From NCBI GenBank assembly GCA_900552585.1, contig USAB01000002.1:1-61416 (forward strand): a stretch of DNA of 61,416 nucleotides. Direction: 5' to 3'. The notes under the pieces are model-generated. The model was not told where the DNA came from. It saw only the letters and a list, made by a program, of their open reading frames with translations, and made no database searches. The DNA comes from an uncultured Coriobacteriaceae bacterium. Lineage in GTDB: Bacteria; Actinomycetota; Coriobacteriia; Coriobacteriales; Eggerthellaceae. Positions 8,864 to 16,327 of this stretch are shown here, piece by piece. The first letter of the stretch is position 1, and each line of letters opens with the position of its first letter. The translations under genes were made by a program, and so were the position numbers.

Positions 8864-10018
8864 CTACTCCTTGCTCTCCTGCGCAGCGCCGTACATTGGC
8901 ACAGCTTCAACTGCCGGCTTACGCGCCTTGATGACGCGCGGTTTGCCATTCAGGTCCTGCACGATGCCGACATGCACGAACCCCGCCTGCTCCGTCAGCT
9001 CCTTCGCTGCATCGAGGCAATCCTCATGCAGCTCCACGGCAAATGCACCGCCCGCCTTCAACGCGCGCAGCGCGAACGGCAGCAGCCGACGATAGAAATC
9101 CAGGCCGTCCGGCCCGCCGTCCAAGGCCAGCTTCGGTTCGTAATCGTGTACTTCGACATCCAGACCTTCGTAAACCGCCGTGGGAATATACGGCGGATTC
9201 GAGATCAGCGCATCGAACGTGCCCAGCGCTTCGGGCACGATGCCGTCGCCCAAATCGCATTCGATGACGCTCACGCGGTCCGCCACACCCAGCCGCTGGG
9301 CGTTGCTGCGCGCCAAATCGACGGCGATGGGAGAGATATCCGTCGCGGTGACCTGGATATCGGGGCGTTCCGTGGCAATGGAGCATGCGATGCAGCCACT
9401 GCCCGTGCCAATCTCGACCACCTGCAGAAGCGATTCCTGCGCCTCCGGTTCCGAAGCTGGGGCGCCGTCGTTCGCGCCCTCCCCTTCTGCAGTCTCTGCA
9501 GCCCGATTCGCCGCCGGTTCTGCGGCGTCCGATGCCGCCTGGAGCTTTTCCGCGCACGCGGCGAGCAGCTCCTCCATTTCATCTTCCGTATGGGAGTCCA
9601 GTGCTATGCGCCGTTGCCGTTTCGGGAGCATGTCCAGCAACTCGGAAACGAGTACCTCCGTCTCTGGCCGCGGAATGAGCACACCAGGGCGCACCTCCAC
9701 GGTGATGAAACGGAACGGGGCCGTGCCGGTGAGGTACTGCAACGGCTCGCCCTTCGCGCGGCGCCGAACGGTGTCGCGGAGGAAGTCCAGTTCCGAGGCG
9801 TTCAGCGCCCGTTCCATATCCAGATACAGTTCTATCTTGCTCAGGCCCACGGCATGTTCTCCCAGCCACTGCGCGGAACCGCGGGGATCGGGGTCGCCGT
9901 GCCGGCGGAGATAGCCTTCGCACCATTGCAGCATGTCGCGGATGGTCCAAATACGGGCGCCGTCGCCGGAAGCGGCAGCGCCCGTTTCAACCTGAGGGGT
10001 ATTCGGGGTTTCAGCCAT
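8864..10018 (-). CDS. prmC: Release factor glutamine N5-methyltransferase with a long insert
   Basis: PrmC methylates the glutamine of the GGQ motif in RF1 and RF2. The N-terminal helical domain is followed by LIPRPETEVLVSELL, the SAM-binding EIGTGSGCIACSIA and the catalytic NPPYIP. The protein has 384 residues where about 280-290 is usual. The extra length is a stretch of about 70 residues, rich in Ala and Glu, between the RPETE segment and the SAM motif, and looks disordered. It follows prfA, its substrate gene, by 5 bases, the classic arrangement. Confidence 0.94.
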   Translation of the reverse strand: MAETPNTPQVETGAAASGDGARIWTIRDMLQWCEGYLRRHGDPDPRGSAQWLGEHAVGLSKIELYLDMERALNASELDFLRDTVRRRAKGEPLQYLTGTAPFRFITVEVRPGVLIPRPETEVLVSELLDMLPKRQRRIALDSHTEDEMEELLAACAEKLQAASDAAEPAANRAAETAEGEGANDGAPASEPEAQESLLQVVEIGTGSGCIACSIATERPDIQVTATDISPIAVDLARSNAQRLGVADRVSVIECDLGDGIVPEALGTFDALISNPPYIPTAVYEGLDVEVHDYEPKLALDGGPDGLDFYRRLLPFALRALKAGGAFAVELHEDCLDAAKELTEQAGFVHVGIVQDLNGKPRVIKARKPAVEAVPMYGAAQESKE

Positions 10019-10023
10019 GCGCC

Positions 10024-11124
10024 CTACGCCACTTCGCTGGCGGCTTCCAGCTTCGCTGCGCGGTCTGCGGCCTGCAGCTCTGCGATGAGTTCGGCCAGAC
10101 CGGCTCCGCCGCTGCCGAGCAGTACGCCGTGGTACGAGCCGTTGTAGCCGATGCGATGGTCCGTCACGCGATCCTGAGGTGCATTGTACGTGCGGATCTT
10201 CTCGGAGCGGTCGCCGTGTCCGATCTGGCTGCGGCGCTCTGCGCCCTCCGCCTCATGCTGTTCCTGCAGCATCTTGTCGTACAGGCGCGCACGGAGCACT
10301 TCCATAGCCGCGATCTTGTTCTGCAGCTGCGACTTCTGGTCCTGCGATTGCACCACCAGGCCCGTGGGCAGGTGCGTGATGCGCACTGCGGAGTCCGTGG
10401 TGTTCACGCACTGGCCGCCGGGGCCGCCGGCGCGGTACACATCGATGCGAAGGTCCTCGGGCTTGATATCGACCTCCACCTCATCGGCTTCGGGAAGCAC
10501 CGCTACCGTGGCCGTGGACGTGTGGATGCGGCCCTGGCTCTCGGTCTTCGGCACGCGCTGGACGCGATGCACGCCGGACTCGAACTTCATGATGGAATAG
10601 ACCTTGTCGCCCTTCACCTTGAACTGGATAGATTTATAGCCGCCGGCCTCTGACGGCGAGGCGTCCATCACCTCGATCTTCCACTTGCGGTCCTCGGCGA
10701 AACGCGTGTACATGCGGAACAGGTCGCCGGCGAAAATGGCGGCCTCGTCGCCGCCGGCACCGGCGCGGATCTCGACGATGATGTCCTTCTCGTCCGCGGG
10801 GTCGGCCGGAATGAGCATGACCTTGATCTCGTCTTCGAGGACGGGAAGCTCGGCGTCAATGCGGGCGATCTCCTCCTGACCGAATTCCTTCAGCTCGGGA
10901 TCGGACAGCATCTCGTGGGCTTCCTCCAGGTCATCGCAGTCCTGCACGTACTGGCGCGCCTTCTCCACCAGCGGGCCCTGGTCGCTGAATTCCTTCGCCA
11001 GCTTCAGGTATTCCTTCTGGTCGTTGATGACGGACGGATCGCTCATCTTCGCCTCGATCTCCTCGTAGGCCTGGATGATGCTCTCCAGCTTCTGGCGCAT
11101 ACCGCTGTTCTTCGTTTCCTTCAT
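10024..11124 (-). CDS. prfA: Peptide chain release factor 1
   Basis: RF1 ends translation at UAA and UAG. The GGQ motif that triggers peptidyl-tRNA hydrolysis is in AGGPGGQCVNTTDSAVRIT near residues 232-250, followed by HLPTGLVV. The N-terminal coiled domain begins at residue 9 (MRQKLESIIQAYEEIE), so translation may begin either at the ATG at 11124, which has AAGGAAGAG upstream, or eight codons later. Length 366 is normal. A cysteine follows GGQ, where H or S is more common. Confidence 0.94.
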   Translation of the reverse strand: MKETKNSGMRQKLESIIQAYEEIEAKMSDPSVINDQKEYLKLAKEFSDQGPLVEKARQYVQDCDDLEEAHEMLSDPELKEFGQEEIARIDAELPVLEDEIKVMLIPADPADEKDIIVEIRAGAGGDEAAIFAGDLFRMYTRFAEDRKWKIEVMDASPSEAGGYKSIQFKVKGDKVYSIMKFESGVHRVQRVPKTESQGRIHTSTATVAVLPEADEVEVDIKPEDLRIDVYRAGGPGGQCVNTTDSAVRITHLPTGLVVQSQDQKSQLQNKIAAMEVLRARLYDKMLQEQHEAEGAERRSQIGHGDRSEKIRTYNAPQDRVTDHRIGYNGSYHGVLLGSGGAGLAELIAELQAADRAAKLEAASEVA

Positions 11125-11182
11125 TGCTCTTCCTTATCGGTTCGTTGAATGGGTTAATTCTGTTGCATTCTGACGAACCGGG

Positions 11183-12130
11183 CTAATGCTCTCCGGCGGC
11201 GTGCGTGGTGAGATAGGCTGCGGCCCCTTCGGCCGCGACGGCGCCATCGCTGACTGCCGTCACTACCTGGCGCAGCGGCTTCGTGCGGATGTCCCCGGCA
11301 ACGAAAACGCCCGGCACGGACGTGGCGCATGTCTCATCGGCCTTTACGTATCCGTTTTCATCAAGCTCAAGCTGGCCTTCGAACAGAGCCGTGTTCGGCA
11401 CACTGCCGATGGCCACGAACAGTGCCGATGCGGGAAGGTCCTCCGTCGAGCCATCCTTCACATTCGTAATGGTGACGCCGGAAAGCTTGCCATCCTCGCT
11501 GTGGACGGCGCTGATGACGGACTCGTATTTGAAATAGATGTTCTCGGCAGCCTCGGCCGCCTTCGTGTAGACAGCAGTGGCGCGGACATGTTCGCGACGA
11601 TACACGATGGTCACGGAATGGCAGATGTTTGCAAGGTACAGCGAATCCTCGACAGCCGTGTTCGCGCCGCCGTAGACGATAACGTCCTTGCCACGGAAGA
11701 AATTGCCATCGCACGTTGCGCAGTAGCTGATGCCATGCCCGCGCAGCTCGTCTTCGTCGTCGATGCCCATGCTGCGCGCCGAGGCACCCGTTGCCAAGAT
11801 GACCGTATGCGCCTTGAACTGCTCGTTGCGCGTGGAAATAGTCTTCACGGGGCCTTCCAGGTCCACACCGACGATTTCCGCGGAGACGGTTTCGACGCCG
11901 AAGCGCTCGGCCTGCTGACTCATATCCAGGGCAAGCTGGAAGCCGTCAACTCCTTCGGGAAATCCGGGATAGTTGTCGATGCGCGCGGTATTGCCCAGCT
12001 GTCCGCCGGCGACCATCTGCTCGAAGACCTTCGTCTTCCAGCCGGCGCGGGCGGCATAGAGGGCAGCGGTCATGCCGGCGGGGCCGGAGCCGATGACCGC
12101 GATGTCTATGATGTCGCTCTGTTCGCTCAT
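11183..12130 (-). CDS. trxB: Thioredoxin-disulfide reductase
   Basis: TrxB passes electrons from NADPH through FAD to thioredoxin. The FAD motif GSGPAGMTAALYAARAG begins near residue 13, the redox-active pair is CATC in YCATCDGNFF, a degenerate NADPH motif (YGGANTAVED) follows, and the second FAD contact is VAGDIRTKPLRQV. The ATG at 12130 after AAGGAGAG gives 315 residues and is preferred over a start 14 codons upstream. It lies downstream of trxA, completing a thioredoxin module, although a terminator separates them. Confidence 0.95.
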   Translation of the reverse strand: MSEQSDIIDIAVIGSGPAGMTAALYAARAGWKTKVFEQMVAGGQLGNTARIDNYPGFPEGVDGFQLALDMSQQAERFGVETVSAEIVGVDLEGPVKTISTRNEQFKAHTVILATGASARSMGIDDEDELRGHGISYCATCDGNFFRGKDVIVYGGANTAVEDSLYLANICHSVTIVYRREHVRATAVYTKAAEAAENIYFKYESVISAVHSEDGKLSGVTITNVKDGSTEDLPASALFVAIGSVPNTALFEGQLELDENGYVKADETCATSVPGVFVAGDIRTKPLRQVVTAVSDGAVAAEGAAAYLTTHAAGEH

Positions 12131-12174
12131 GCGATGCTCTCCTTTTTCGTTTTCGCTATTGTATACACGCAAAA

Positions 12175-12201
12175 CAGCCCGCGCAACGAATGCACGGGCT
12201 G
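12175..12201 (-). terminator. Terminator of trxA
   Basis: On the minus strand a CAGCCCGTGC arm pairs with GCGCGGGCTG across a 7-base loop and is followed by TTTT. Some read-through into trxB is likely since trxB starts 45 bases later. Confidence 0.7.
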
Positions 12202-12221
12202 CCCGTCAAGAAATGCGCAAG

Positions 12222-12533
12222 CTAAGCGAAAAGACCGAGGATGGCCTCCTTCGGCTTCACGCCGACGAACTGGTCCTTCACTGCACCGTTCTCGAAGGCG
12301 ATAACGGTGGGAACGCTCATGACGCCGTATTCCTGAGCAAGATCGGGGCTCTCGTCCACATCGACCTTATAGACATCAATCTGACCGGCCTTCTCCTGCG
12401 CTACCTGATCGACCATCGGGGACAACATCTTGCAAGGACCGCACCACGTTGCGAAAAAGTCGACGAGCACAGGCTTGTCCGCATTCAGCACCTTTTCCTT
12501 GAACTGCTGGGAATCGATAACTTCAGCCATCAT
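12222..12533 (-). CDS. trxA: Thioredoxin
   Basis: This is a small dithiol protein that reduces protein disulfides and is recharged by TrxB. The active site WCGPCK is at residues 30-35 within VDFFATWCGPCKML, and the cis-proline segment is SVPTVIAF. At 103 residues it is a standard single-domain thioredoxin without a signal peptide, so it acts in the cytoplasm. Two adjacent ATG codons can serve as the start; AGAGAGGGAT precedes them. Confidence 0.96.
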   Translation of the reverse strand: MMAEVIDSQQFKEKVLNADKPVLVDFFATWCGPCKMLSPMVDQVAQEKAGQIDVYKVDVDESPDLAQEYGVMSVPTVIAFENGAVKDQFVGVKPKEAILGLFA

Positions 12534-12644
12534 ATCCCTCTCTTTCGTACGTTACATATGGATGACATCCGTTTGGTTACTCATGTACATCCTTCTTTAC
12601 ATGATTCACAATATCATAGGTAATCACTGGAAAAGGAAATTCGG

Positions 12645-13613
12645 ATGGACTCCATGGAAATAAACGATACCTCCGGGAATGCGTGGGGCACCCCCGCCTA
12701 TGTCGGGCGTACGCCGCTGCCCTTCCACCTGGTTCTGGAAGGCGGCGCAATGAGGGGCCTGTTCACCGCAGGCGTTTTGGACTACTTGCTGGAACAGGGC
12801 GTTCTGGCGAAGCGGACAATCGGCGTTTCGGCCGGCGCATTGGTCGGTTACAACTACGTGTGCGGCGCTATCGGTCGCACGGCCTACATCAATCTGAAGT
12901 ACTGTGATGATGCCCGCTATCTCTCCGCAAGCAATATCCTGCTCACCGGAGATGCACTCGGCATCGACTTCACGTTCAACCAGATTCCCCATCAGCTTGA
13001 TCCGTTCGATATGGACGACATCTACCGCTCCCCTATGAAGCTGACCTCCGTTGCCAGCAATCTGGAACTGGGAGAGGCGGACTATCACGATTACGAACCC
13101 ACGGATCGCACGGGCCATGCCGGCAACAGCCCGGTCCAGTTGAATGCGAACCTGTGCTATCTCGTGGCGTCTTCCGCCATGCCGCTCGCAAGTCACCGGA
13201 CGTTCGTGGACGGCAAGGTACTGCTGGACGGCGGCGTCTGCGACAGCGTGCCCATCTGCTATTCGCTCATTCGCGGCCTGAAGGAGGACGTGAATAAGCA
13301 CGTGGTGGTGTTGACGCAGGACGCCACGTTCGTGAAGCAGCCGAACCCCGCGCGCATGCTGGTAGCGCAGCACTATGCGAAGTACCCATATTTCGTGGAC
13401 CGCTTCGAGGCGCGCCATTACGACTACAACCGCGTCTACCGCCTGGTGAAACGCCTGGAAGACGAAGGGCGCATCTTCGTATTCAGACCGAACAAGCCCG
13501 TGGACATCACGGCCATGGAAAGCAATCGCGACAAGCTGATGGACCTGTATCTGGAAGGATACGAGATTGCCGCACGGCGCTTCGACGAATTGCAGCGCTA
13601 TTTGGAACTGTAG
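12645..13613 (+). CDS. Patatin-like phospholipase
   Basis: This is a probable acyl hydrolase of the patatin/RssA group with a Ser-Asp dyad. The oxyanion segment is LEGGAMRGLFTAG at residues 33-45, the nucleophile is Ser in GVSAG, and the Asp is in LLDGGVCDSVPI. There is no signal peptide or membrane segment, so the 322-residue protein is probably cytoplasmic. It is transcribed alone, divergent from trxA, with AAAGGAAA upstream. A related gene lies at 54447-55331. The substrate is unknown. Confidence 0.85.
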   Translation: MDSMEINDTSGNAWGTPAYVGRTPLPFHLVLEGGAMRGLFTAGVLDYLLEQGVLAKRTIGVSAGALVGYNYVCGAIGRTAYINLKYCDDARYLSASNILLTGDALGIDFTFNQIPHQLDPFDMDDIYRSPMKLTSVASNLELGEADYHDYEPTDRTGHAGNSPVQLNANLCYLVASSAMPLASHRTFVDGKVLLDGGVCDSVPICYSLIRGLKEDVNKHVVVLTQDATFVKQPNPARMLVAQHYAKYPYFVDRFEARHYDYNRVYRLVKRLEDEGRIFVFRPNKPVDITAMESNRDKLMDLYLEGYEIAARRFDELQRYLEL

Positions 13614-13666
13614 TCCCACCAGCCCGAAACAGCAGTGCAGCACGGCGAAAGAAGCCCGCACAGCAA

Positions 13667-13698
13667 AACGGGGACGGATGATTGCATCCGTCCCCGTT
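13667..13698. terminator. Bidirectional terminator between the patatin gene and thrS
   Basis: A 14-bp perfect stem, AACGGGGACGGATG with its complement, has a 4-base loop and lies between convergent genes. Confidence 0.8.
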
Positions 13699-13720
13699 CT
13701 TCATTCAACGCGCGCAGCAA

Positions 13721-15481
13721 TTACCGACGCGTGCGAATCTCCTCCGTGATATCGGCGATGAAGTCGTCAAGCTGGCGCTGCACCGTCTCGTTCGAACGGT
13801 CGCGCACACTGATGTTGTCCGCTTCCTCTTCCTTCTCGCCCAAGATGAGCATGTACGGAACGCGGTCGACACCGCGCGCTTCGCGGATCTTGTAGCCAAT
13901 CTTCTCGTCGCGTTCGTCCACAACAACGCGGACGCCTGCGGCCTTCAGCTTGTCGGCCACGTGGTTCGCATACTCGCGGTGTTTCTCGGAAACCGGCAGC
14001 ACCTTCACTTGGCACGGTGCCAGCCACGTGGGGAACTTGCCCGCATACTGCTCCGTCAGCATGCCAATGAAGCGCTCGAAGCTGCCGAAGCCGGCACGAT
14101 GGATCATGATCGGACGCTTCTTCGTGCCGTCGGAGTCCGTGTACTCCAGCTCGAAGTTCTGCGGCAACTGGAAGTCCAGCTGGATGGTGCCGCACTGCCA
14201 CGTGCGTCCCAGGCAATCCTTCAGATGGAAGTCGATCTTCGGGCCGTAGAAGGCGCCGTCGCCCTCGTTGAGCGTGTAATCCACATCCATGGCTTCCAGA
14301 GCCTTGCGCAGGCCCTCTTCCGCAAGCGCCCAATCCTCGTCGGAACCCATGGAGTCGTCCGGACGGGTAGACAGCTCTACCTTGTAGGGAAAGTCGAACT
14401 GCTTGTAATACGACGTGATCAGATGCGCCGTCTCCGTCACCATGTCCGTGATCTGGTCGGGACGGACGAACAGGTGCGCATCGTCCTGCGTGAACGCGCG
14501 GACACGGAACAGGCCGTGCAGCGCACCCTTCAGCTCGTGGCGATGGTCTTTGCCCGCCTCGGCAAGCTTCAGGGGCAGGTCGCGGTACGAACGCGGCTTG
14601 CTCTTGTAGATCAGGCAGGCACCGGGGCAGTTCATGGGTTTGACGGCGTATTCCTCGTCGTCGATCATGGTGGTGTACATGTTCTCTTTATAGTGATCCC
14701 AGTGACCCGACGTCTCCCAGAGCGTCTTGCTCAGGATGATGGGCGTATCCACCTGGTCGTAGCCGTATTCTTCCTGCTTTTCAATCCAGTAGTTCATGAG
14801 GGAGTTCTTCAAGCGCATGCCGTTCGGCAGCCAGAACGGAAAGCCCGGGCCCTCGTCGGCCATCATGAACAGCTCCATCTCCTTGCCGATCTTGCGGTGG
14901 TCGCGCTTTGCGGCCTCCTCCTGCACGCGCTCGTATTCCTTCAGATCGTCCTTCGTCTTGAAGGCGATGCCGTTGATGCGCGTGAGCATCTTGTTGTTCT
15001 TGTCGCCCTTCCAGTACGCACCGGACACATGCGTCAGCTTGAACGCCTTCAGGGCCTTCGTATAGCAGATATGCGGGCCCACGCACATGTCGATGTATTC
15101 GCCCTGCTGGTAGAACGTGATGCGGGCATCTTCGGGAAGATCGCCGATATGCTCGACCTTGTACTTCTCGTTGCGGTCCTGCATCAGCTTGACCGCTTCG
15201 GCGCGCGGCAGCTCGAAGACGCTGAACTTCAGGTTCTCCTTGCAGATCTTCTTCATCTCGTCTTCGATGATGGGAAGATCCTCTTCGGAGATTTTCTGAT
15301 CGCCGAGGTCGATATCGTAGAAGAATCCGTTGTCGGTAGCGGGGCCGTATCCGAAATCCGCCTGAGGATACAGCCGTTTGATTGCCTGGGCCATAATATG
15401 CGCAGCGGAGTGGCGCAGGACATGCACCTCTTCCTCGGCTGGGCATTCGGCCACATGCCCATCGTTGTAAAGAACCTTCAT
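13721..15481 (-). CDS. thrS: Threonyl-tRNA synthetase lacking the TGS domain
   Basis: ThrRS charges tRNA-Thr. The editing domain begins almost at once (RHSAAHIMAQAIKRLYP at residues 23-39), and the class II catalytic core (SGHWDHYKENMY, FRVRAFTQDDAHLF, GSFERFIGML) and anticodon-binding domain follow. The usual N-terminal TGS domain of about 60 residues is missing, giving 586 residues. The ATG at 15481 has AGAGGT upstream. The frame is open 50 codons further, but that stretch crosses the preceding gene's terminator and is not TGS-like. Confidence 0.94.
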   Translation of the reverse strand: MKVLYNDGHVAECPAEEEVHVLRHSAAHIMAQAIKRLYPQADFGYGPATDNGFFYDIDLGDQKISEEDLPIIEDEMKKICKENLKFSVFELPRAEAVKLMQDRNEKYKVEHIGDLPEDARITFYQQGEYIDMCVGPHICYTKALKAFKLTHVSGAYWKGDKNNKMLTRINGIAFKTKDDLKEYERVQEEAAKRDHRKIGKEMELFMMADEGPGFPFWLPNGMRLKNSLMNYWIEKQEEYGYDQVDTPIILSKTLWETSGHWDHYKENMYTTMIDDEEYAVKPMNCPGACLIYKSKPRSYRDLPLKLAEAGKDHRHELKGALHGLFRVRAFTQDDAHLFVRPDQITDMVTETAHLITSYYKQFDFPYKVELSTRPDDSMGSDEDWALAEEGLRKALEAMDVDYTLNEGDGAFYGPKIDFHLKDCLGRTWQCGTIQLDFQLPQNFELEYTDSDGTKKRPIMIHRAGFGSFERFIGMLTEQYAGKFPTWLAPCQVKVLPVSEKHREYANHVADKLKAAGVRVVVDERDEKIGYKIREARGVDRVPYMLILGEKEEEADNISVRDRSNETVQRQLDDFIADITEEIRTRR

Positions 15482-15581
15482 TACTACCTCTCTTCGGATA
15501 GGTATCCATACACGGACTTCGATATTAGCACTGTTCCCCCGCACCGCATGCCTGGACGCCCGCACCAAGAAAAGGCTCACG

Positions 15582-15608
15582 AAAAAAGAGCCGCCCGAAG
15601 GCGGCTCT
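15582..15608 (-). terminator. Terminator of the zinc-ribbon membrane protein gene
   Basis: On the minus strand AGAGCCGCC pairs with GGCGGCTCT around a TTCG tetraloop, followed by TTTTTT. Confidence 0.9.
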
Positions 15609-15631
15609 GTCAGTCTGATGCGTTGCGGCAC

Positions 15632-16189
15632 TTAGGAGTTTAGATGCGGTGTGGGCGAAGCCTGCTGCCCGCCGTTCGGAGCATGCTGGCCGCCCGCCTG
15701 CGCCTGCGGGCGCTGCTGAGGACGCTGCTGGGGTCGACGCTGGCCCGTCCTGCCGTTCGGGCGTCCTGCCGGCGCCGCGCAATAGGGGCAGATCGTCCAC
15801 GCAGGGTCGAGTGCCTTGCCGCAATGGCCGCACAGATTCTTCAGGCGCTGGTGGCAGTTCGGGCATACGACGTAATCTGCCTCCACGGGATAACCGCAGC
15901 GGGCGCATTCGCCGTACTTCATCAGCTCGCGCTGCTTCAAGGCAACTTCCAGCTCCTGCTCGTCGTGGTCAATCTGCATCAGAGGAGGACGCAGCAGCAG
16001 ATAGGCGATGACACCGATAACGGGAATCAATGCCACGATAGTCCAGATATACCACTGCGTTCCGCGCGCATACGCATCGCGCGCAACCCAGACGATGCAG
16101 AGCACATACAGGGCGATGATCATGATGAAGGCCACAGTGAAGGTGGTCTGCAGCTCAGGCGACCAAAGCTGTCCCAGAAGCTCGCTCAT
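15632..16189 (-). CDS. Membrane protein with a double zinc ribbon
   Basis: The protein has 185 residues and unknown function. Two membrane segments lie near residues 12-32 (FTVAFIMIIALYVLCIVWVA) and 40-60 (WTIVALIPVIGVIAYLLL). They are followed by a charged linker and two zinc-ribbon knuckle pairs: CARCGY with CPNC, then CGHCGK with CPYC. The C-terminus is rich in Pro, Gln and Arg and probably unstructured. The ATG at 16189 follows ACCGAGGTAAC; the frame extends 31 codons upstream without similarity to anything. It stands alone between thrS and valS, with its own terminator. Confidence 0.8.
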   Translation of the reverse strand: MSELLGQLWSPELQTTFTVAFIMIIALYVLCIVWVARDAYARGTQWYIWTIVALIPVIGVIAYLLLRPPLMQIDHDEQELEVALKQRELMKYGECARCGYPVEADYVVCPNCHQRLKNLCGHCGKALDPAWTICPYCAAPAGRPNGRTGQRRPQQRPQQRPQAQAGGQHAPNGGQQASPTPHLNS

Positions 16190-16282
16190 TGTTACCTCGG
16201 TTTCCTCATTCGGTGATCCGCTGGATTCGCACCGCGTGCAAATCCCCTCTATTCTAGCAAATGCACTGAAGGCCACAAGCAA

Positions 16283-16310
16283 ACCGCCCTGCCATCAGGG
16301 ACAGGGCGGT
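16283..16310 (-). terminator. Terminator of valS
   Basis: A 9-bp stem, ACCGCCCTG with its complement, and a 10-base loop are followed on the minus strand by TTTGCTTG. Confidence 0.7.
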
Positions 16311-16327
16311 TCGGAATGCGCAGGAGT

